Of a DNA stretch of 13,085 bases, positions 1 to 6,164 are shown piece by piece; the first letter of the stretch is position 1, and each line of letters starts with the position of its first letter. The notes beneath the pieces are model-generated. The model had not been told where the DNA came from. It did no database searches and saw nothing but the letters and a program-made list of their open reading frames with translations. A program made the translations under genes and the position numbers. This stretch comes from Planctomycetota bacterium (GTDB lineage Bacteria; Planctomycetota; Phycisphaerae; Sedimentisphaerales; Anaerobacaceae). Location of the stretch: assembly GCA_017885385.1 (NCBI GenBank), contig JAFNGF010000419.1, positions 5,377-18,461 on the forward strand, in the 5' to 3' direction.

Positions 1-178
1 CGTTCACTCACGTTACGGCCTGCACGCTCGCCGAGTCGCCTATAAGCGACCCTCTACACCGAAGTGTTTCAACGGCTTTGTTACCTCCACCGCCGCTTCG
101 ATTGCTACCGGCTGGAACGACCAGGTGCCGGGCGAGAATTGCACTCGCTGAAAACCTGCGCCTTTTCACGGCACACCA
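1..178. other. Left-edge flank without a recognisable gene
   Basis: This stretch lies outside the putative IS21 left end. The plus strand has an open frame from base 2 to a TGA at 146-148, with no start inside the window. The minus strand has an open frame that runs from about 304, inside the IS, out to base 10. Neither translation shows a domain I can name, and the minus frame crosses the IS boundary, so I call no gene. It does not resemble the missing 3' end of the IS66 tnpC found on the other side of the IS21 element. Confidence 0.4.
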
Positions 179-195
179 AGTAAAATAGCCACACC
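179..195 (+). repeat. IS21 left terminal repeat
   Basis: AGTAAAATAGCCACACC pairs as an inverted repeat with both right-end copies. It lies 69 bp upstream of the istA start chosen here. IS21-family IstA would bind such repeats; that role comes from family knowledge. Confidence 0.6.
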
Positions 196-263
196 GTAGC
201 AAACTCCGTAGGTTATTGCTGCTCAGGAAAGTAAAGGACAGTAATAGCTTACGGAGGCAAAGG

Positions 264-1781
264 ATGCTTACGGTGGAAGAATACGTAAAAATTCGGACCG
301 CCAAACGGGACGGAATGAGTATCAGGGCTATTTGCCGAACCCACCATCATTCACATCACACGGTCGGAAAAGTACTTAATAACCTACAACCACGGCCATA
401 CACCCGGACCAAGCCAACCGTTGCGCCGGTATTGGGGCCTTTCACACACGTCATCGACCAGATATTGCTTGATGACCAGGCCCAGCCAGTCAAGCAGCGG
501 CATAAGGCGTCAAAGATTTACCGGCGGCTCAGAGATGAATACGGTTACAAAGGCAGCTACGACCAAGTCCGCAGGTATGTGAAAAAACACCGCAAAGGCC
601 AGCGTGAGACATTTATTCCCCTGGCCCATGAGCCAGGGCAGCGTCTGGAAGCTGATTTCGGGCACATCTATGTAGACTTTCCAGAAGGCAGGAAGCAGGT
701 ACCTGTTTTGGTTACTACCTGGAGCCATTCGAGCTTTCGGTTCGCTATGGCTTTTCCAACCGAAAGGCTTGAGTGCATCCTGACAGGGCTTGTCCATGCA
801 TTTGAATTTTTCGGTTGTGTTCCCAGGCAACTGTGGTGGGACAATCCAAAGACCCTCGTCAAAGAGATCCTCAAAGGACGTACACGCACAATACATCCGC
901 GCTATGTGGCCCTGGCGAGCCATTACATGTTTGACCCGCTTTTTTGTATGCCTGCACAGGCTCAGGAGAAACCTTATGTTGAAAACAGCATATACGACCT
1001 GCAGCGGGACTGGGCTACACCGGTGCCCAAGGTAAAAGACTTCGATGAACTTAACGATTATCTTCGGCAATGCTGCCTGAAGAAGCTCCAGCATCGTGTT
1101 GCCGGCAAGACGGAAACTGTCGGACAGCGCTTTGAACAAGACAAGGCAGCGGCCTTAGCAGTACCAACACACCGTTTCGATCCTTATATGGCAACAGAGG
1201 TCAAGGCGGATAAATACCAGACTGTCTGTTTTGAAACCAACCGCTACAGCGTCCCCCGCCGCTGGGCATTCGAGATGGTTACGGTTAAGGCCTATCCTTT
1301 CCACATCAGGATTGTTGCCTGCGATAGCCAGATAGCTTATCACAGACGCTGCTATCAACGTAATCAGCAGATCCTGGAGCCGCTACATTACCTGGCAGTA
1401 TTGGGTCGTCGTCCAGCCACACTGGACCATTCAAATGTGTTCCGTAACTGGCAGCTTCCGGGGTGCTTTACTGAGCTTCGAGGACTATTTGAGAGCCGTC
1501 ACGGCCCTTTTGCCGGAGCCAGGCAGTATATACGCATCCTACAACTGTTGGCTGAACATCCTGTCAAGAGGGTTCAGCAGGCCATCGAACTGTGCCGATG
1601 CGGCTCGGCAGTAAATGCCGAGATGATTATCAACAAGGTAAATCGTTTTGCACAAAATCAGCGGTCCGCAGAACCCACCGAGCCCAATATCGACCGTTAT
1701 CAGATTCAGGTGCCAAGACCCGATCTGAGTAGGTTCGATCAGCACTTAACAGTAGATCAAGGAGAGGCAAGTTATGTCTGA
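264..1781 (+). CDS. istA: IS21-family transposase IstA
   Basis: This is the DDE transposase of the IS21 element (505 aa), which cuts and joins the element ends together with the ATPase IstB. The start is set at ATG 264 because GGAGG at 253-257 sits 6 nt upstream; an in-frame TTG at 216 would add 16 residues without such a site. The N-terminus (about 1-40) looks like a helix-turn-helix (YVKIRTAKRDGMSIRAICR). The integrase core runs from about residue 125 to 250, with candidate catalytic residues D131 in EADFGH, D193 in WWDNPKT and E240 in KPYVENSI. Length and motifs are normal and no frameshift is seen, so it looks intact. The end overlaps istB by 8 bp, which suggests translational coupling. 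Confidence 0.95.
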   Translation: MLTVEEYVKIRTAKRDGMSIRAICRTHHHSHHTVGKVLNNLQPRPYTRTKPTVAPVLGPFTHVIDQILLDDQAQPVKQRHKASKIYRRLRDEYGYKGSYDQVRRYVKKHRKGQRETFIPLAHEPGQRLEADFGHIYVDFPEGRKQVPVLVTTWSHSSFRFAMAFPTERLECILTGLVHAFEFFGCVPRQLWWDNPKTLVKEILKGRTRTIHPRYVALASHYMFDPLFCMPAQAQEKPYVENSIYDLQRDWATPVPKVKDFDELNDYLRQCCLKKLQHRVAGKTETVGQRFEQDKAAALAVPTHRFDPYMATEVKADKYQTVCFETNRYSVPRRWAFEMVTVKAYPFHIRIVACDSQIAYHRRCYQRNQQILEPLHYLAVLGRRPATLDHSNVFRNWQLPGCFTELRGLFESRHGPFAGARQYIRILQLLAEHPVKRVQQAIELCRCGSAVNAEMIINKVNRFAQNQRSAEPTEPNIDRYQIQVPRPDLSRFDQHLTVDQGEASYV

Positions 1782-2538
1782 CAATGAAAACATGCTATTG
1801 AAGGCCAATCTAAACCAGCTGCGTCTTCCAACCATGAAGGCAGAATACGACAAACTGGCAAAAGAAGCCTCCTGCGAGAATGCCACCTACCAGCAGTATC
1901 TGTTAAGATTAACAGAGCTGGAGGTGGCTGCCAGAGCCACCAATGCCGTTAACAACCGCATCAAACAGGCGACATTCCCTGCTCATAAGGACTTCGAGGG
2001 TTACGACTTCAGTGTAATGCCTTCGTTGAACAAACAGAAGATATTGGAGCTGGCTCGAGGTGAATGGATAGATAAAAGGCAAAACTGCTGTCTGATAGGA
2101 TCACCGGGCACCGGCAAGACACATCTGGCTATTGCTTTGGGCCTGGCTACATGTCGTCAGGGACGAAGGGTACGGTTTTTTACGACCGCAGCACTGGTTA
2201 ACCGCCTTGAGGAAATGCAGAAGCAATATCAACTGGAGCGATTTCTGACCCAGATGGACAGAGCCGAGCTTTTGATCTGTGATGAGTTGGGTTATCTTAC
2301 CTTCAGCCGTACAGGAGCCGAGCTTCTGTTCCAGGTGTTTGCCGATCGTTACGAGAGAGGCAGTCTGCTGGTTACGAGCAACCTTGCGTTCAGCGAATGG
2401 GTGCAGGTCTTCCAGGGAGAACGCATGACGGCTGCCTTGCTGGATCGCCTGACTCATCATTGTCATATCTTTGAGATGAACGGCGAGAGCTACAGATTTA
2501 AGCAATCTATGCAAAAAGGCAAGACCAAGAAAAACTAA
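1774..2538 (+). CDS. istB: IS21-family ATPase helper protein IstB
   Basis: This is a 254-aa AAA+ ATPase related to DnaC, which selects target DNA and activates IstA. Walker A is GSPGTGKT at residues 109-116, Walker B is LLICDE at 166-171, and a sensor-like LLVTSNL follows at 198-204. The LLDRLTHHCHIFEM segment near residues 222-235 is typical of IstB. A GGAGAGG ribosome binding site lies just upstream of ATG 1774, inside the end of istA. The length is that of a complete family member. About 70 bp of non-coding DNA follow before the outer right terminal repeat. Confidence 0.95.
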   Translation: MSDNENMLLKANLNQLRLPTMKAEYDKLAKEASCENATYQQYLLRLTELEVAARATNAVNNRIKQATFPAHKDFEGYDFSVMPSLNKQKILELARGEWIDKRQNCCLIGSPGTGKTHLAIALGLATCRQGRRVRFFTTAALVNRLEEMQKQYQLERFLTQMDRAELLICDELGYLTFSRTGAELLFQVFADRYERGSLLVTSNLAFSEWVQVFQGERMTAALLDRLTHHCHIFEMNGESYRFKQSMQKGKTKKN

Positions 2539-2583
2539 TATAGACACTTGTCTCCTCCGGATCGAGGCTTATTATGTAATCGA

Positions 2584-2623
2584 GGTGTGGCTGATTTGCG
2601 TGCCGCCCCGTGGCTGTTTTACA
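2584..2623 (-). repeat. IS21 right end with two tandem terminal repeats
   Basis: Read on the minus strand, the outer copy is TGTAAAACAGCCAC (2623-2610) and the inner copy is AAATCAGCCACACC (2597-2584). The AGCCAC cores are about 24 bp apart. The outer copy overlaps the last codon and stop of the IS66 tnpC on that strand. Confidence 0.65.
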
Positions 2624-4103
2624 TGCCGATTACCAGTTGCGAAATCCTGCTGGCTGGGTGAGTGCTAACCCGATCAATCACGTCCCGCAGATATGCAAAC
2701 GGATCAATTCCACACAATTTGCAACTGGCTGTTAGGCTGTAAATGATAGCCGCTCTCTTGCCGCCATTGTCACTACCGGCGAACAGCCAGTTCTTCCTGC
2801 CGATTACTACCATCCGAAGAATTCGCTCAGCCAGGTTGTTGTCAATAGAAAGAATCCCATTATCCACATACCGATTCAATGCCGTCCATTGGCCTAAGGC
2901 ATAGGTAATGGCTTTGCCAATAGGGCTTCTAGGAAGGACTTGTACAGACCAGCCGTCCAGGCAAGATTTAATCTGTCCCAGAATAGGCCGGCTTTGCTCT
3001 TGACGAAGCCTCTCTATACCGGCAGCATCAAGATTATCTTCTTTGACCCGGCGTTCCACATCATATAGCTGGCCAATCAACGCCAGCATCTGGTACGCCC
3101 GGGCGGGGTCGGTCTCTTTGGCATCAAAGAATTTCCTCCTTGTATGGGCCCAACAGCCCACCTCGATACACTTTCCTTGGGCAAACAGCTTGTCATAGCC
3201 CTGATAGGCATCGGCCTGAACAAAACCAGCATAATCACCAAGAAACTCAATCGGCCCATCTCGAATTCGAGTGGGTGTATAGTCAAATACTACATCATTC
3301 TGCTCACCAATGTATGCCCATAGGTAACCATCGCGGGTTCTCTTGCAGTCTTTTGTTTGCACCGGCACAGGGGTATCATCGGTATGAATCTTTGCAGAAC
3401 TTAGTACCCGTCTTTTTATATCACCAACAATCGCAGATACTAATTCCGCACACCCTCCTACCCAGTCACATAGAGTTGAACGTTGAATGTCTATGCCGTG
3501 ACGGGCAAATATCCCTTCCATACGATGCAATGGCAGGTGATCGGCGTATTTGCTGGTAAGTACATGAGCCAATAAACCATTGCCAGGTCGGCCTTTTTCG
3601 ATAGCAAATGCAGGTAATTCTGCGATGGATACGTTCCCCTGGCAATTCTTGCAGGCATATTTGTAACGAATGTGCTGGCGAACCACAAACGAGGCAGGTA
3701 CATAATCCAGTTGCTCGGTTACTTCTTGCCCTATGATTTCTTTATGATGCCCACAGCCAGAACAAATAAGTTCCTCTTGTGGTGGATGATGCTCGATCCT
3801 TTCACGAGGCAAATCTGCGGGCAAAGGCCGACGACCTTTGTGATGACCATTGCGTTTCTTCGGGCTGGATAGGGCAGCAACCGGGGTCTCTTGGGGTGGT
3901 TCTTCGGCCTCGGCACCAAGGCCCTCAAACAATGTTAGCTGAGATGGATCGAGTTGCTCAGACCTCCGCCCAAATACGTAACGCTTGTACCAGGCCAGTT
4001 GCTTGTTCAGATCATCCAGATCCGCCAGCAGGTGCATGACCATCTGCTGGAGAGTATCAACATCTTCTGGAAGTTCAAGATTTGGTGGTTCGGTCTTGAT
4101 CAT
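2619..4103 (-). CDS. tnpC: IS66-family transposase TnpC
   Basis: This is the DDE transposase of the IS66 element (494 aa). In order it has a leucine-zipper-like coiled coil (about 15-45, ending in YVFGRRSEQ), a zinc-binding pair of cysteine motifs (C114/C117 and C151/C154), and the catalytic core. Candidate catalytic residues are D242 or D243 in HTDDTPV, D298 in QADAYQGY and E426 in SIDNNLAERILR. The C-terminal DPFAYLRDVIDRVSTHPASRI is typical of the family, but the usual LLP-x-x-W tail is absent. The protein ends in VIGM, with the stop supplied by the IS21 terminus, so I infer loss of roughly ten residues. The catalytic core is intact. The start has a weak ribosome binding site. Confidence 0.92.
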   Translation of the reverse strand: MIKTEPPNLELPEDVDTLQQMVMHLLADLDDLNKQLAWYKRYVFGRRSEQLDPSQLTLFEGLGAEAEEPPQETPVAALSSPKKRNGHHKGRRPLPADLPRERIEHHPPQEELICSGCGHHKEIIGQEVTEQLDYVPASFVVRQHIRYKYACKNCQGNVSIAELPAFAIEKGRPGNGLLAHVLTSKYADHLPLHRMEGIFARHGIDIQRSTLCDWVGGCAELVSAIVGDIKRRVLSSAKIHTDDTPVPVQTKDCKRTRDGYLWAYIGEQNDVVFDYTPTRIRDGPIEFLGDYAGFVQADAYQGYDKLFAQGKCIEVGCWAHTRRKFFDAKETDPARAYQMLALIGQLYDVERRVKEDNLDAAGIERLRQEQSRPILGQIKSCLDGWSVQVLPRSPIGKAITYALGQWTALNRYVDNGILSIDNNLAERILRMVVIGRKNWLFAGSDNGGKRAAIIYSLTASCKLCGIDPFAYLRDVIDRVSTHPASRISQLVIGM

Positions 4104-4223
4104 GGAAAAGACAAGGATCGGTTAGTATCGTCATCCATAACTATGACAACATTACGTCATGTCACTCCAAACAGTTCAGGCAAAACCATCAAGAAAAATG
4201 GAAAGAAGACAAAAACAGTTCAC

Positions 4224-4592
4224 TTAAGAGTCACCGTAGTGTATGACATGAGCATATCGTTTGCGACGCCTGGCGCCGGCCAGGTCGATCCCTTCCAGGA
4301 CCAGCGAAAGCTCAGCGATACTCATCTTCAGCCTATGCGTATCCGCCGAATGTCCCGGCAATCGAAATATCCCTTGTTCAAGACGCTTGTACCAAAGGGA
4401 AAAACCACTGCGGTCCCCAAAGAGAATCTTACATCGATCCTTTCGCTTGTTGAAAAACACAAACAGATGGCCGGAGAAAGGGTCTTGACCCAATACCGTC
4501 TGAGCCAGCATAGCCAGCCGGTCAAAGCCATACCGCATGTCCGTTCCCTGAGTCGAAATGAAGAGGCGGACTGAGGGGGGCAAGCTCAGCAT
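4224..4592 (-). CDS. tnpB: IS66-family accessory protein TnpB
   Basis: This 122-aa protein is one of the two small proteins that many IS66 elements need for transposition; its biochemical role is not settled. The family hallmarks are clear: GTDMRYGFDRLA (about 16-27), then PFSGHLFVFFNKRKDRCKIL and GFSLWYKRLEQGIF. The start ATG overlaps the tnpA stop (ATGCTGA), indicating coupled translation. About 120 bp of AT-rich sequence separate it from tnpC, a larger gap than in compact members of the family. It appears complete. Confidence 0.92.
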   Translation of the reverse strand: MLSLPPSVRLFISTQGTDMRYGFDRLAMLAQTVLGQDPFSGHLFVFFNKRKDRCKILFGDRSGFSLWYKRLEQGIFRLPGHSADTHRLKMSIAELSLVLEGIDLAGARRRKRYAHVIHYGDS

Positions 4593-4954
4593 ATCGCCTC
4601 GACCGCCGTGATGAGCTTCATGAGGACCTCAGGATCGAATCTTTCGTCCACACGAATGCATCGACTATTAGCTAACACAACTTCATAGGGCGGAGTCGGT
4701 ATTCCGCTGGACACCTTGACCTCCACAAAGCGATGGTTGTGCTTTTTCGTGGAGGCTGTCTTGACCGCCCTGTAGGGCAGATTCAATTCGTCTCGGTATC
4801 TTGCCTTCCACCAGACGAACGCATGACCGGATAAGCCTCGTTGCTGACAGAACTGTTTTTGAGTTAGGCCGCTTTGAGCCCACTGCAGAAGCTCGTCTCG
4901 CCAATAAGCTCGACGCTCCGTAAGGGACGGTGATTTTGTGAGTTGCTCTTCCAT
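4586..4954 (-). CDS. tnpA: IS66-family accessory protein TnpA
   Basis: This is the 122-aa first protein of the IS66 operon. A helix-turn-helix-like segment (QSGLTQKQFCQQRGLS, about 27-42) followed by FVWWKARYR is typical of IS66 OrfA/TnpA. I prefer the start at 4954 because AGGAG lies 8 nt upstream of it; an upstream ATG at 4987 would add 11 residues without a comparable site. The C-terminal half is the variable region of this family. It overlaps the next gene by 7 bp. Confidence 0.88.
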   Translation of the reverse strand: MEEQLTKSPSLTERRAYWRDELLQWAQSGLTQKQFCQQRGLSGHAFVWWKARYRDELNLPYRAVKTASTKKHNHRFVEVKVSSGIPTPPYEVVLANSRCIRVDERFDPEVLMKLITAVEAIC

Positions 4955-5064
4955 AATGCGTCTCCTGAAAAAACTCATTGTGGCCAAACCGCTTGGTCAA
5001 AAAAGATGTACTTCACCGAACACCTGCGAGATGCATATGGCTTCTGTGGCACTTCATGAAGGAC

Positions 5065-5113
5065 ATCTAAAAAGCTAGATCTCAAAGTCGAGCGCGCGAT
5101 GCGCGTACATCGC
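5065..5113. repeat. Two short inverted repeats upstream of the recombinase
   Basis: ATCTA (5065-5069) pairs with TAGAT (5076-5080) around a 6-nt loop. GCGATG (5096-5101) pairs with CATCGC (5108-5113) around a 6-nt loop and lies in an unusually CpG-rich run. They are in the 150 bp between the IS66 end and the recombinase. They could be recombinase or repressor binding sites or may be chance; no second copy is visible in the window. Confidence 0.35.
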
Positions 5114-5152
5114 TGTTCGCCGCGAGGGCATTGTTTCCTATCCAAACACAAA

Positions 5153-5164
5153 GGTTTATAAACC
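5153..5164. promoter_or_regulatory. Perfect 12-bp palindrome before the recombinase start
   Basis: GGTTTATAAACC is its own reverse complement and ends 19 bp before the ATG at 5184. With flanks aaa and ctt the symmetry extends further with one mismatch. Its position suits an operator for autoregulation or a promoter element (TTTATAA at the centre). It could also be a recombination core. The assignment is positional inference only. Confidence 0.4.
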
Positions 5165-5183
5165 CTTCTGATTTCACATTTAC

Positions 5184-5900
5184 ATGCAATCGGAACAGCA
5201 CGCTGATCCTACTCCTGCGACGGAGAGTTTGAACAGGAAGCCACGACATTCAAAGAAATACGAACGCTTCGGAGAGGTGGTCCGCTATCTCACCGTCGAT
5301 GAACTTGGGCAGCTCTTTGACAACATCGACAACTACAATCACAAGCTGATGTTTGAAATTATCTACGAACTCGGCTGCAGAGTCGGCGAGTTTGTAAAGA
5401 TTCAAGTCAAGCATCTAAACTTCAGTAGAAGCACGGTTTTCTTTCCTGCAGAAAACACAAAGACAAAGCATGCGAGGATAAGCTATTTGCCAAGGGGCTT
5501 AACCAATGAGGTCAAAAGCATGCTGAAACAAAAGGGTTTGGTGACTAAGCGAAGTGAGAGAACAAGAAACGCCAATGCCTACTTATTTCACCCTGGAAAA
5601 AGGCGGAATAAGCCGTATACGGAAAACCGAATCAGGCAAATATTTCAGCGTTACGTCACTAAGGCAGGCTTACAGCAGGTCTATGGTAAGGATTCCCTTG
5701 GTAGGAACTTGAAGATGTTCACGGTGCACTCGCTTCGCCACAGTCACATATTCCATTATGTAGTTGATAGAGGCGTTGCGTTACCTATTGTTCAAAAGCA
5801 AGTCGGGCATCGGAGCCTGAAGACTACCTCTGTTTATCTGCAACCATCAACTGAAAGGATAACTGAGGCTTATAGTAAGGTTCACAATAAAGAAAAATGA
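5184..5900 (+). CDS. Tyrosine recombinase, catalytic domain only
   Basis: This 238-aa protein belongs to the phage integrase/XerC-XerD superfamily, which breaks and rejoins DNA through a tyrosine-DNA intermediate. Catalytic residues are visible: R66 in ELGCRVGEF, a beta-hairpin lysine (K93 or K95), H182 and R185 in HSLRH, H209 in VGHRS and nucleophile Y218 in TSVYLQP. Only about 30 polar residues precede the catalytic domain, so the usual N-terminal core-binding domain of about 100 residues is missing. It may therefore recognise DNA differently or need a partner. No strong ribosome binding site precedes ATG 5184. It is more AT-rich than the glycosidase genes, which fits transfer. It is not a standard Xer; its target site is unknown. 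Confidence 0.88.
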   Translation: MQSEQHADPTPATESLNRKPRHSKKYERFGEVVRYLTVDELGQLFDNIDNYNHKLMFEIIYELGCRVGEFVKIQVKHLNFSRSTVFFPAENTKTKHARISYLPRGLTNEVKSMLKQKGLVTKRSERTRNANAYLFHPGKRRNKPYTENRIRQIFQRYVTKAGLQQVYGKDSLGRNLKMFTVHSLRHSHIFHYVVDRGVALPIVQKQVGHRSLKTTSVYLQPSTERITEAYSKVHNKEK

Positions 5901-5906
5901 GACCGT

Positions 5907-5941
5907 CTCCCTCTTGAGAATGCAACCACGCTAAGAGGGAG
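5907..5941. terminator. Hairpin between convergent genes, likely terminator
   Basis: CTCCCTCTT (5907-5915) and AAGAGGGAG (5933-5941) form a perfect 9-bp stem with a 17-nt loop. It begins 6 bp after the recombinase stop and lies 23 bp downstream of the stop of the minus-strand small ORF. On the minus strand the stem is followed after about 8 nt by TTTTTCTTT; on the plus strand no clear T run follows. Termination of the minus-strand transcript is therefore more convincing. Confidence 0.5.
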
Positions 5942-5964
5942 GAGAGAGAACTAAAATACTCATT

Positions 5965-6039
5965 CTACTTCTTGGTTTTCTTTTTGCCTTTTTTGGCCAT
6001 TACTTTTTTTGTTCCACAGCCCTTCTTACCACAAGCCAT
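5965..6039 (-). CDS. Possible lysine-rich small protein (24 aa)
   Basis: This short minus-strand frame begins MACGKKGCGTKK and ends MAKKGKKKTKK. Twelve of its 24 residues are lysine and two are cysteines spaced C-x4-C. An AAGGG that could act as a ribosome binding site lies 7 nt upstream of the ATG, and a hairpin follows the stop. There is no aspartate or glutamate and no hydrophobic segment. A nucleic-acid binding or ribosome-associated peptide would be a reasonable guess, but I recognise no family. It may also be chance coding in an A-rich tract, since lysine codons AAA/AAG dominate. An internal in-frame ATG (codon 14) would leave only 11 residues. Confidence 0.4.
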   Translation of the reverse strand: MACGKKGCGTKKVMAKKGKKKTKK

Positions 6040-6069
6040 TCCAATACCCTTTCAAAAAACTGTTAGACA

Positions 6070-6113
6070 ATTGAGCAGCAACCAAACTGCCGTTACAATC
6101 GCTGCCTGTCAAT
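6070..6113. repeat. Imperfect inverted repeat in a divergent intergenic region
   Basis: ATTGAGCAGC (6070-6079) can pair with GCTGC (6101-6105) and TCAAT (6109-6113), leaving a 3-nt bulge and a 21-nt loop. It lies between the minus-strand small ORF and the plus-strand hydrolase, where promoters for both must be. It could be an operator or leader structure. I could not place convincing -35/-10 boxes. Confidence 0.3.
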
Positions 6114-6164
6114 GTTATCGGTAGTTGTCAGGATTTTCTTTACTATAGAAGTGATATAGGGCAT

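Larger units (their letters stand above)
179..2623 (+). mobile_element. IS21-family insertion sequence (istA-istB)
   Basis: The element is defined by the istA/istB pair and by terminal repeats. The left end AGTAAAATAGCCAC (179-192) and the inverted right end TGTAAAACAGCCAC (2623-2610) match at 12 of 14 positions. A further copy, AAATCAGCCACACC, is inverted at 2597-2584 and shares AGCCACACC with the left end. Multiple terminal repeats and a TGT terminus are usual in this family, and about 2.45 kb is a normal size. The first base of the left end is A instead of T. No direct target duplication is visible: the left flank ends in cacacca and the right flank begins tgccgat. The left boundary is less certain than the right one. 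Confidence 0.8.
2624..5026 (-). mobile_element. IS66-family element, 3' end apparently lost
   Basis: Three genes in the order tnpA, tnpB, tnpC on the minus strand define an IS66-family element. The tnpA-proximal end is not sharply defined. A plausible terminus lies around 5021-5030, where the minus strand reads AGGTGTTCGGTGAAGTACATC, about 70 bp upstream of tnpA. I found no convincing inverted partner beyond tnpC, because the IS21 right end begins at the last codon of tnpC. The remaining IS66 3' sequence is also not visible on the far side of the IS21 element. It is therefore probably unable to move by itself. Confidence 0.65.

Noticed and set aside
8..304. 98-codon minus-strand frame at the left edge
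   Set aside because: It crosses the putative IS21 left end and the istA start, and has no recognisable domain. The part outside the IS could belong to something continuing off the edge, but this cannot be supported.
510..1139. 209-codon minus-strand open frame
   Set aside because: Antisense to the istA catalytic core. No family resemblance.
3954..4574. 206-codon plus-strand open frame
   Set aside because: It lies across tnpB and the tnpB-tnpC gap on the opposite strand. The IS66 proteins explain the region.
6062..6068. GTTAGAC resembling an integron attC/attI core site
   Set aside because: The recombinase lacks the integron integrase-specific patch I would expect. The nearby inverted repeat has the wrong order of core and inverse core, and no gene cassette is present.
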